Positions 54,570 through 64,000 of a stretch of 64,000 bases of DNA are shown piece after piece (position 1 is the stretch's first letter; the number at the start of each line of letters is the position of its first letter). The stretch is from Siphonodentalium dalli (taxonomy: Eukaryota > Mollusca > Scaphopoda > Gadilida > Siphonodentaliidae): the NCBI GenBank assembly GCA_032622095.1, contig CP136061.1, forward strand, positions 116,012,754 through 116,076,753, written 5' to 3'. A program made the translations under genes and the position numbers. Under the pieces are notes generated by a model, which did not search any database, had not been told where the DNA came from, and saw only the letters and a program-made list of their open reading frames with translations.

Positions 54570-55512
54570 CTAAATATATTTTCCAATCCCTTGTTCGATA
54601 GGCAAACACATTTTGATGTTATACATATAGATTCCTTTAGGCGCAAAGTTAAGTTTAATCGTTTTGTCGACGCCGAAATCAGTTGCGAAGACGAGACGTT
54701 TCAATTCCCACACGGGCCTCATACACTTCATATCTCGGACTGGAAGCCACGAACTTTTCACCGTCCTTTGAAATTGCAAGCACAGGAAAGCCTCCACTGA
54801 GATAGTGCCCGTAACGTTCTATATATATTCTGGGCTGAATCAGTCCTATTAGTTGATGTGTTTGACTTAAATGCCGTCGGTTTTGGTGGAAGTGCGATAA
54901 GGGCGCAAACTTCTGTAAACGTCGGCTATGCATGGTTGTGACTTTGCTCTGGAACACATCAGTGGGTTGTACTAAGAAATTGTCGACCATGACAATGGTT
55001 TTCTTTGTTAAATCATGCAACTGTTCTAATTTCTTTAGATCATTGTCGAGCTCATCGAATGTCATTCCATCCATCGATTCCTTCGAGTAAAGTGTCCGCT
55101 CTATCTCTCGATGCTGTATACGATATTCGTAATTATTTCATTGATCTGATCTTTTCGACCCCTGATTCTGCAAGTGCGTCAACTTCGGAACGTATGCGCT
55201 TTTCAGAACTAGATATGACCACCTTTAAGGTGTTCACAAACGCTTCTACTTCTCTCGTGACATCATCCTTGGAGTCTGATTGCTTGCTTGTCATCGATTG
55301 ATGGATCCGTTTAATAGTTTCAACGATTTCCGTCAGTTTTGATTGCTTTATTTCGGCAACGTCTTTCAGTGACTCCAGCGTACAGTCATTATAGAGCATG
55401 GCATTCTCTATGCACAACACTCGAGCTGATGTTTAACACAATACCGATCCTCGTCGCATTTGTGGAAAGTGCACATTGGGATGCCCGATGTTATATTGGC
55501 CTTACTATTCTC
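54570..55512 (-). pseudogene. TRIM-like B-box/coiled-coil gene, decayed copy 2
   Basis: Exon start at 55512 after a splice acceptor ('ccttttcttccag'). First the B-box: 'CTFHKCDEDRYCVKHQLECC' then, after a frameshift near 55430, 'ENAMLYNDC'. Next a helical, charged stretch (55133-55400: 'EIKQSKLTEIVETIKRIHQS', 'EVEAFVNTLKVVISSSEKRI') typical of the coiled coil after B-boxes, then another frameshift near 55130 and 'FDELDNDLKKLEQLHDLTKK'. The remainder to 54570 is not recognised. No RING was seen upstream. TRIM proteins are ubiquitin ligases or regulators; this copy is broken. Confidence 0.55.
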
Positions 55513-55589
55513 CTGGAAGAAAAGGTTGGGAAAATATGTACGCGCACTGCATATACCTCTATTAAATACTATTTACAGACTAATACTGT

Positions 55590-56265
55590 TGCATGGCACA
55601 TTATAATGGCAATATTTCAGTAGCTTAATTAGACCTAGTCTTCTCGGTCCACAACAGCTTGGGATATATTGCTTGGGATGATTATGCTTGTTCCGAGTTC
55701 CACCCCGTTGCTCTTCTATAACGGACTTTCATTAAGAAGACATATCACATGCACATGCACGTGGAGCCCGGGCATTCGCGAACACCACTGAATGTGATTA
55801 ATCATCTGACATGTCCGCGATTAATCTCTTCAAAATGATATATCATTTACCGTGATATAAAAAGGTATATATATAGTGATGATACGATCGTTTACTGTAT
55901 ACATGCATTTTCTGATAGCGAGAAAATCAAAATTCTCTGGAAAACAAGACTTTGTTTACTTATAAATCTCGTTGCATGACATTTAACGAACCTCTGATAT
56001 ATGCGTGTTTGATATCATCATGCTTGGGATTGGCTGCCCTCTATGTTCATGTACGCAAAGCCATTTGACCTAATTCGAAGACCTACAAACAAGATAACTC
56101 CAGCCCACGATTCTGGGCATAAAGTCACGAGTAAGAGTAACGGGGTGGGACTCGGCCCTAAAACAGCATAAACCCAACCGATATTCCAAGCTGTTGTGGA
56201 CCGAGAACACTAATTAAATTATAATTAAATTACTGAACTATTGTCACGATAATGTACCATGCATG
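55590..56265. repeat. Long inverted repeat
   Basis: 'gcatggcacattataatgg' / 'gataatgtaccatgcatgc' and 'ctcggtccacaacagcttgg' / 'ccaagctgttgtggaccgag' pair across about 500 bp of non-repetitive centre. It may be a foldback element; no target duplication verified. Nothing coding recognised in the centre. Confidence 0.5.
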
Positions 56266-56779
56266 CAGTATATAGAATGTCATATTGGAAGGCAACATTA
56301 AATAATAATTATCATCATACGCGTATGCTTATTTGGACCTTGGGAGTAAATGCGGTCCACACCTTACCTGCATGATTTATATCGATTCAGTTATGCAATA
56401 TATATTAATTTCGAGGTCCAGAGAAGCCTCTGCTACCAACAATTGATTATATTCCTGTATTCAGTTTCAGTTCAAATTTGCTAAATTTTTCATCCGGAAA
56501 CGAAAATTGAGTGCAAATTCTAACAAAATGGGCCATAACTCTGTTGTACATTTTCAGACGGAAGCCAAATTCGAACCTGTATTTTGGGATAAAATAAACT
56601 CACATATCAAATATCATTCCATTTAGTTCAGACTTCAGAATCGAAAAAAGCGGGCATACAGACCAATAACATAATATGTCCCGTGCGTATTCACATAACA
56701 AGAGGTGGCATCAGAGATGCTGTGTCTCGTTTTCGGTGGCTTACCGCCGGTGGCTACCGCCAATTGGTGTGCATCAGTA
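56266..56779. other. Unassigned sequence with a satellite-like edge
   Basis: 56520-56640 contains 'gggccataactctgtt' and related phrases that announce the adjacent 161-bp array. No gene. Confidence 0.4.
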
Positions 56780-57650
56780 TCGGTAGACTAATTAATGGGT
56801 AACATCGAAAAATGACTAATTAAGGGCCATAACTCTATCAAATTTTATCGGGCCAGGCTGGTTTTCGAACTCGTCCAGGATATTATTGGAAGACACTTAT
56901 ATACCAAATTTTAGTTGAATCGGATGACGTTTGTTGAAGTTATCGCGCCAACGAGCTAAAAATTCACGAAAAATGACTAATTAAGGGCCATAACTCTATA
57001 AAATTTTATTGGGCCAGGCTGGTTTTCGAACTCGTCCAGGATATTATTGGAAGACACTTATATACCAAATTTTAGTTGAATCGGAAGACGTTTGTTGAAG
57101 TTATCGCGCCAACGAGCTCAAAATTCGTACAAAATGACTACTTAAGGACCATAACTCTATCAAATTTTATCGGACCGGGCCGGTTTTCTAACTCGTCCGA
57201 GGTATTCTTGGGAGACACCTATATATCAAAATTTCAATCAAATAGGATGATGTTTGTTAAATTATCGCGCTAACGAGCTGAAAATTCGTGAAAAATGACT
57301 AATTAAGGGCCATAACTCTATCAAATTTTATCGGACCGGGCCGGTTTTCGAACTCGTCCGAGATATTCTTGGGAGACACCTATATACCAAATTTCAATCA
57401 AATTGGATAACGTTTGTTGAAGTTATCGCGCTAACGAGCTGAAAAATCGTGAAAAATTACTAATTAAGGGCCATAACTCTATCAAATTTTATCGGACCAG
57501 GCCGGTTTTCGAACTCGTCCGAGATATTCTTGGGAGACACCTATATCCCAAATTTCAATCGAATCAGATAACGTTTGTTGAAGTTGCGCTAACGAGCCTA
57601 AATCAGTGAAAAATGGCAAAGGGCCATAACTCTGTAATAAATGTGCGGAC
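56780..57650 (+). repeat. 161-bp satellite, about five and a half copies
   Basis: 'gggccataactctat' (or 'ggacc') starts at 56824, 56985, 57146, 57307, 57468 and 57621, four intervals of exactly 161 bp and one of 153. Units carry 'ggttttcgaactcgtcc', 'gacacctatatacc' and 'gttgaagttatcgcg.taacgagct'. Two sequence subtypes: the first two ('gggccaggctgg'), then the rest ('ggaccgggccgg'). Confidence 0.8.
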
Positions 57651-58396
57651 GAACCCGATTTTTTGTCTGCAGCTTACGTGCATGGATATGTACTCACACA
57701 CCAATTTTTGGAAAAAAAACTCGACTAATAAATAGACAAATAATCAATAGTAGCAGAAGCTTCTGTTAATTGACTGATCTCTCGGACTCAAAATGTTCGT
57801 AATGTGTCCCATAACCAATACAAACAGGAAGTTTTGGTATGAGATGCACAATTTTAACATTTGAACGTATGACCATTTGCATGTTACATGCATATTCGGT
57901 CAGTAATATATCATCATGCACGGTTCTTCGTTTCATCTATGTGCATAAGCCATCTAGTCAACGGGCACCTGTTCATTCAGTTGTTTGTGTTTGAGTTTGA
58001 GATTCAGGGGACTGATTTATATCGTTTGTTATATAATATATATACTCTATATAGAATTTCGTTTCCGGATGATAAATTTAGGAAGTCTGAACTGAAACTG
58101 AGTACAGGAATATAATCAATTGTTGGTAGCAGAGGATTCCCTTGACGTATACTATAAGTTACATAGCTGATCGATATTAATCAGTCCGTTCGATTATCGA
58201 ATTGTATACATGTAACATGTATGTGATCGGACTTCGATTCATTTTAATTTAATGTAATATGCTATGTTTACAACGATGTGTGTCGTTTTGCTTGAAGACA
58301 TAACACATTATACGGGATTTTGATGTTTTACGGGACGACGACTCTCCTACACGACCATCTGCAACACTCATTGAGACATTACAGTGTTGCATGTCC
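57651..58396. other. Unassigned sequence
   Basis: AT-rich sequence without recognised gene or element. Confidence 0.35.
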
Positions 58397-58553
58397 ATGC
58401 AGGGTCCGCGCTGGACCAAAATTTACCTTTGCCAAATTATTTGACAAATGAAAATATTTTTTGCCAAATTCTTTTAGAATATTTTTTGCCAAATGTGAAT
58501 TATATTTGCCATTGGCAAATATGGCAAGTGGCAGCGCGGACCCCGTGCATGTC
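58397..58553. mobile_element. Small MITE-like hairpin
   Basis: Ends 'atgcagggtccgcgctgg' and 'ggcagcgcggaccccgtgcat'. The interior repeats 'tttgccaaat' in both orientations. The CAGGGTCC terminus resembles hAT-type ends, but an adjacent 8-bp duplication could not be fixed, although 'gcatgtcc' occurs close to both ends. Confidence 0.5.
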
Positions 58554-58698
58554 CTGTCGGCCATGTGTATTTAATTGTATATATGATATGCATGATACTT
58601 ACAATGCTGTATTGTTTCTATCTACATTGTTATGTATTGCCTATAATGTTGAGAGTTTTGTTTTCCTACATGATATGACACGCTTTTTGTGCATTTAA

Positions 58699-59211
58699 AG
58701 GTGGATTATCTCTTTGTAAACATGTATTATATAGTTACCGGGGTATAAAATATTAGATCTGAATCGAAGACTCCTGTCCGGAAATGTTTCTATCGATTAA
58801 TATTAATTTTATTTCGAATATTTTCTGGTCTAAAAAGGTGTGTTTGTTCAGCTAACGAACAATATTGGTTACTGTTAACAGAGACCAGAAATTATATTGT
58901 GCAATTTTGTCACAAATAAACGTTAATTATACTCATTATCGCTTATATCTGTGGAACAAAACAGTATTAACAACCAATCTGTGACATTTGACATTCGTTG
59001 CGTATCCGTAGGAACAGCCCAGTGCTCTATATCGCAATCCGGTCTCATCCGAATGGTCGGTTCTAAAAATAGTAACATAAATGGGCCCGATTTAATATTC
59101 GAAATAAAATCAATATTAATTGATAGAAGCTTTTCCGGACATCAGTTCATATTTATTATTTTATACCCACACAACTATTTAAAAAAAATTATTTAAAGAG
59201 ATAATCCATCT
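58699..59211 (+). mobile_element. TTAA MITE family A, copy 11
   Basis: 513 bp between TTAA at 58695-58698 and 59212-59215. A short deletion in the right arm (near 59142) frameshifts the family's 86-codon frame, consistent with that frame not being selected. Confidence 0.85.
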
Positions 59212-59319
59212 TTAACAGTGCATATCGGGCCATATGCATGATACATACGAAAAATGTTTAATTTCCAAGAGTCATGTATTTTTTTTTTTAAATGTATCAT
59301 GATTGTGTATCTGACTTAA

Positions 59320-59632
59320 CATTGCAGGCCATGTTTGTTTTGTTTAATATATTACGGTTGTCAGTCACTGAATTTAATATGACACTCATAATGTGCATAC
59401 ATGTACATGTGACATATTTCCTGGTTTAATAGCCGACCGTCTCTTTACCCATGAATGGATGGGTAAGTGTGATTAACCGACCACAGACGTGTTATATACG
59501 GACGAACAACAATTGCTTTAAATTTTATTCACAATTATTGCGATGGTGCGTATTTTGACTTCGATATTTCACCAAATTAACGCATTTGATGGAAGTACAT
59601 GGTAACATTTCAATATCCGACCATAAGCATGT
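59320..59632 (+). repeat. Repeat X, diverged third copy
   Basis: Shares 'aatatattacg', 'tcctggtttaat', 'gatggtgcgtattttgact', 'cgcatttgatgg' and 'atatccgaccataagcatg' with the copies at 26.5 and 41.7 kb, but lacks most of the middle. Confidence 0.55.
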
Positions 59633-59737
59633 GACCTTTTTCTAGCGGAGGCGATTTATATAAAAGCCTATTTGTGTATAAATAAACTGTCAATGTGATG
59701 TTCTGTTTTTGATCAAATAAAATATCGTTTACATTAA

Positions 59738-61349
59738 AGATGGTCTATCTCTTTGTAAACATGTGGTATATAGTTACTGGGGTATAAAATATGAGATATG
59801 AATCGCAGATCCCTGTCCGGAAATGCTTTTATCGATTAATATTGATCACAGGTATTAGGCACACACAAAATATATATATATATATATATATAAATTATTT
59901 TTTTTAGCTTTTGTGAGGATGATTTTTGACCCCCTATTTTCACTATCAGCCTTGATACTTACCTTTATATATATATATTTATTTTTTGGTCCGTCCAATC
60001 AAAAATTCAAATAATCCAACCCCTAAATCACCGAAATCTATACTATTATCATCAAACTAAATATACCTATTGTCAAACAGACACTTGTTTCATGAAGTAC
60101 AGCTAATTTTGGGGTGGTACTTAACATACATCGAGTTTAATAACGATTTATGTCCTTTTTTTTCGTCAGTTTAACAGATTTCTTTTCGGGGGGGGGGGGG
60201 GGCATTTTGCAAAACTGAAAGCGAAACTAACTTGAACTTTATTAAATTAATTTTAATATCTCTATTTTAATTGATATCCGGCATTCTTAATGACAAAAAT
60301 CATGCGGTGGATATATTTTACCCATTAGATAAGACATTTTTTTTTATCGATGTAAAATTATTTTATTTTGGAGTCATTTACTGCAGCGTTTCTCGAGTTT
60401 GTTTCGCACTTTCAAAATGGCCTCCCGCGAAAAGAATCATGTAAAACTGACGGGAAAAAAAGACAAAAATCGTTATTAAACTCGATGTATGTTGAGTATC
60501 ACGCCCAAATTAGCTGTCCTTCGTGAAACAACGTTCTGTTTGACAATAGGGCTATTTAGTATAGATTTCGGTGATTTAGGGGTTGGATTGTTTGATTTTT
60601 TTTATTTTTCATTGGACGGACGTTTCGGGTTCCAACCAAATAAATTTGATTAATCAACTTTAAATGTTTTTCTATGTTCACTAATCTCAAATACGACGGC
60701 GAACCAAACTTTTTTGAAAACTATGATTATTTTGTCACATAGTGCTGCAATTACAGATCAATAAAAAAAAAAATTGCTTTTGTAGAGAAAAAATGCTGAC
60801 CCTAATCAAAAATGAGATAGATACCTTTCCGAGATTTTATTTAATTAAAAAAAATGTTTGTGCCTAATACCTGTGATATTGATTATATTTCAAATATGTT
60901 TCTGGTCTAAAACGTGTGGTTGTTTAGCTAGCAAACAATAGTGGTTACTGTTAGTATACTATAGAGACCAGAACTTTTATTGTGTAATTTTGTCACAGAT
61001 AAACGTTAATTAGACACATTATCGCTTACAAGTTATAACTATGGCATAAAACAATAAAAACTATCAATCTGGGACATTTGACGTTCGGAGTGTAGCTATG
61101 GGGACACCGTGTCCCCATAGCTACACTCGGAACACCGGAACGTCAATGATCTACATCGATATATGGTATCGCCAGAATGGTCTGTTCTAAAAATAGAACA
61201 GTAAAGTGTCCCATTTTATAATAAAATATTCGAAATAAAATCAATATTAATTGATAGAAGCGTTTCCAGACATGTGTCTTCAATTCATATTTATTATTTT
61301 ATACCCACGAAACTATTTCAAAATTGTTATATGAAGAGATAATCGATCT
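59738..61349 (+). mobile_element. TTAA MITE family A, copy 12, split by foldback F
   Basis: TTAA at 59734-59737 and 61350-61353. The most diverged copy. It is interrupted after 'cgattaatattgat' by foldback F (59847-60875), with 'atattgat' duplicated on both sides. Near its middle, 61088-61128 is a perfect 20-bp-stem inverted duplication. Confidence 0.8.
59847..60875. mobile_element. Foldback element F, copy 2, with 8-bp target duplication
   Basis: Ends 'cacaggtattaggcaca' and 'tgtgcctaatacctgtg', flanked by ATATTGAT (59839-59846, 60876-60883). The arms repeat 'atccaacccctaaatcaccg', 'gtcaaacagac', 'aaatggcctcccgcgaaaag' and complements, so the 1,029 bp fold as a large imperfect hairpin. An 8-bp duplication suggests a hAT-type transposase acted in trans; none is encoded. 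(TA)n and poly-G runs are local expansions. Confidence 0.82.
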
Positions 61350-61353
61350 TTAA

Positions 61354-61900
61354 TTTCCATGTACCAGATAATTATATCACTTATCAGTTAGGTGGGTGGG
61401 AGAACACTTATCACAAACTAAGTAATTGCGAATGAATATCGATCAATGTAATGCAATGGGCTGCTCAGAAGGCATGTTGACTCAGATTCAGTTTTAAGGT
61501 TGTTGGGCAATGTGCGATATTCTACATTTTCGGTGTTTTTTTTACAAACCAAAAACTGGTGAAATATTTTTCATTTTATGAAAACCACAGACCACAGTAC
61601 GGTACTTATCTTGACCTTTTTCCCCATTCGTATTAAAGGGACACTATAAGTGTTATATACCAATGTTATTTGTAGCCCCCCCCGGCCCCCCCCCCCCCCC
61701 AAACTTTGGTCAAATTTTTCAAAAGTTGGAAATTATATACCCGGCACGTTGGAAATATCACACCAACAGTAGGTTGAATTGTTCTCGTAGTTTTATTTTT
61801 CAATGAAAGTGTCAATCAATGACACTGTAGCTCAACTAGGAAAGGGAATAATTTCATGTGTTACAGTCAATGGAGCGATTAGGGATGCGGAAAGTTGAAA
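61354..61900. other. Unassigned sequence
   Basis: Contains a C run at 61677-61700. No gene or element recognised. Confidence 0.35.
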
Positions 61901-63300
61901 GGTCTAAGTAATACTAGATTATCAACATGAAGTGATATATAAAGTAAAATCCAAGATGGTTGCTGATGGCTATGTTTTCCAATGAAATTCAAAAACATTT
62001 GATAGCTTCCATCTAGTAGATCAATATCAAGATTAATAAGAAGTTTGGTGATGATCGGATGAGGGAAGTGGACTGTAGTGTGTACCAAAAGATTTAGTCA
62101 TGCAAAGAGTAAAATCCAAGATGGCTGCTGGCGTCCATGTTTTATGGCCGAATGACCCCAAAATAACTCGTTCCCATCTACATGTCAATATTAACATTCA
62201 TGACAAATTTCATGATGATCCGACCAAAGGTATGACATGTAGCCCATGCCAAAGGATTTGGTCATGCAAAGAGTAAAATCTAAGATGGCTGCTGGGGGCC
62301 ATGTTTTTTGGCCGAATGACCCCAAAATGACTTGTGCCCATCTGTATGTCAATATTAACATAAATGACAAATTGCATGATGATCAGACAAACAATACGGC
62401 ATGTAGCCCATGGTAATGGATTGAATTTTGAAATCAAAGATGGCCGCTGGCAACCATGTTTTTTTGCCGAATAAGCCCAAAATGACTCGTTCCCATTTAC
62501 ATGTCAATGTTAACATCCATTACAAATTTCATGACGATCCGACCAAAGATACGACATGTAGCCTGTGTCAAATGATTTAGTAATATAAAGAGTAAAATCC
62601 AAGATGGCTAAACTCAAAATGATTCGTTCCCATATACATGTCAATATTAACTTCCACGACAAATTTCATAATGATCAGACGAACACTCTGGCCTGTTGTC
62701 TGTGCTAATGGATAGAATTTTGAAATCCAAGATGGCCGCTGGCGGCCATGATTTTTTTGCCGAATGTCCCCAAAATGACTCGTTCCCATCTATATGTCAA
62801 TGTCAACACCCATGACAGATTTCATAATGATCCGACCAAAGGTACGACCTGTAGCCTGTGCCAACAGATTTAGTCATGCAAAGAGTAAAATCCAAGATGG
62901 CTGCTGACGGCCATGTTTTTTGACCGAATGACCCCGAAATGACTCGTTCCCATCTACATCTCATTATTAACATCCATGACAAATTTCACGATGATCAGAC
63001 AAACAGTATGGCCTGTAGCCCGTGCTAATGGATTGAATTTTGAAATCCAAGATGGCCACTTTTTTGGCCGAATGACCCCAAAATGACTCGTTCCCATCTA
63101 CATGTCAATACTAACTTCCACGACAAATTTCATGATGATCAGATGAACACTCTGGCCCGTAGCCCGTGCTATAGGATTGAATTTTGAAATCCAAGATGGC
63201 CACTGGCAGCCATGTTTTTTTGCCGAATGACCCCAAAATGACTCGTTCCCATCTACATGTCAAATTTCATGATCCGACATGTAGCCCGTGCTAAAGGAAA
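61901..63300 (+). repeat. Alternating 164/155-bp satellite ('aagatggc' type)
   Basis: Nine monomers anchored on 'aaatccaagatgg' at 61946, 62111, 62275, 62430, 62594, 62722, 62887, 63042 and 63186. Monomers of type A are preceded by 'gcaaagagtaa', type B by 'gattgaattttg'; the order is A A A B A B A B B. Units share 'cccaaaatgactcgttccca', 'catgtcaatattaac' and 'gacaaatttcatgatgatc'. Deletions shorten some units (128 and 144 bp steps). Non-coding. Confidence 0.8.
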
Positions 63301-64000
63301 TTGTTGACGAATCACACACACGAACGACGGATACCAAGCCATGGCAATAGCTCAAACTTTACAAAGTAAAGTTGAGCTAACAATCAATTAGTGGGGAATT
63401 TGTTGTTTTTAGACCAACATTTCCATATTGACCTGTCCTACTTTTGGACTGAAATGGTCATCAGTTGAAAAATTTCCAGCAATAAAAACCATGGTCATCC
63501 CTGTGTGTCCTGGTTCCTCCCACATTGCCAGTCAAAAGCTGCTAATTAAAATTAGAATAACATATCAGGGTGTGAATTTGCATGGCGTCAGACCACTAGA
63601 TATTAGGATTTTGCAATTTTCAGACTCAGAACTCAAAACCGACTGATATATTTAGAATAGGCTACTATCTAGTCCTGTGAGGGAAGAGTTGGGGAGATTG
63701 AGAGCCTAATCAGGGGAGGGTGGGTGGGGGTGTGGTTCGGGGAGGGCGTTTAGGATTAGATTTATCTGATATCACCACGACATGTATATATCAATGACCA
63801 GGGTTGTCTTCTGGTGCAAGGAAATGCAGCTGTTATTGGACACTGCAGTAATTTTACAGCCCAATAAACCCCCCCAGCATTATTAAGTATTCACTCGTGC
63901 AAAGGAAATAAGTTTTTTTGTCTAACATGGAATTTGCATACGACAGACCAAAACCATGGCCGGTCGTCCTATCCTAGGTTCTATGGACCCTACAATTTAA
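63301..64000. other. Satellite terminus and unassigned sequence
   Basis: 63301-63380 is the typical end of such mollusc repeats, with the small palindrome 'tagctcaactttac...aaagttgagcta'. The remainder has a G-rich stretch at 63700-63750 and no recognised gene. Confidence 0.4.

Noticed and set aside
1-64000. tRNA or rRNA genes
   Set aside because: No cloverleaf with A/B box spacing and no rRNA core sequence was seen by eye; a covariance-model search would be the decisive test.

Overview
The window is eukaryotic, gene-poor and repeat-dominated nuclear DNA, most probably from a marine mollusc or a related lophotrochozoan. The basis is the style of the repeats: families carrying 'tatggccctggct...gaacaaatctgaa' and 'tatagctcc...caggtgagctaa', 'aagatggc' satellites, tandem non-autonomous Helitrons, and LINE fragments ending in 'aataaatcgtatcgtat'. 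The species call is inference. No intact, clearly functional multi-exon gene, tRNA or rRNA was recognised.

Layout. 1-2190: a 42-bp minisatellite folded into an inverted repeat around base 500. 2191-4860: diffuse repeats plus the 3' end of a Ty3/gypsy-like retrotransposon. 4863-6610: four Helitron-like elements head to tail. 7.1-11.9 kb: a 194-bp foldback, TTAA-flanked MITEs, (GT)n tracts and mollusc-type repeats. 12.2-13.0 kb: an 808-bp foldback made of a 20-bp palindromic monomer. 14.4-21 kb: further MITEs and large palindromes. 20.85-23.37 kb and 50.03-52.62 kb: a paralogous pair, each with a minus-strand HMGA-like AT-hook reading frame (3 hooks in one copy, about 14 plus a decayed tail in the other). 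Decayed TRIM-like B-box exons lie at 24 and 55 kb.

The main structure is at 26.5-43.5 kb. A 1,137-bp sequence (X) is tandemly duplicated, and the second copy is interrupted by a 13.9-kb composite element (27772-41665). That element has matching TGTTACGCC... ends and a 5-bp target duplication (TAGTT). Its long terminal repeats are unusual: a CTTTTGAAGTA minisatellite followed by decayed C2H2 zinc-finger coding units. A second element of the same family (34360-40994) is nested in its right arm. This one carries an OTU-protease-like fragment, 33-35-residue repeats, an F-box-like frame and an unrecognised 86-codon open frame. A third right end lies at 33924 and another left end at 42670.

At least four MITE families with TTAA target sites are scattered through the window. 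The largest (family A, 520 bp, 12 copies) is nested in itself, in other MITEs and in the large elements. Several insertions can be checked against an unoccupied paralogous site inside the window. The rest is satellites (161-bp at 56.8-57.6 kb; alternating 164/155-bp at 61.9-63.3 kb) and sequence in which nothing was recognised. The coding pieces do not form a pathway. Apart from the AT-hook frames they read as transposon cargo, retroelement debris or pseudogenes.
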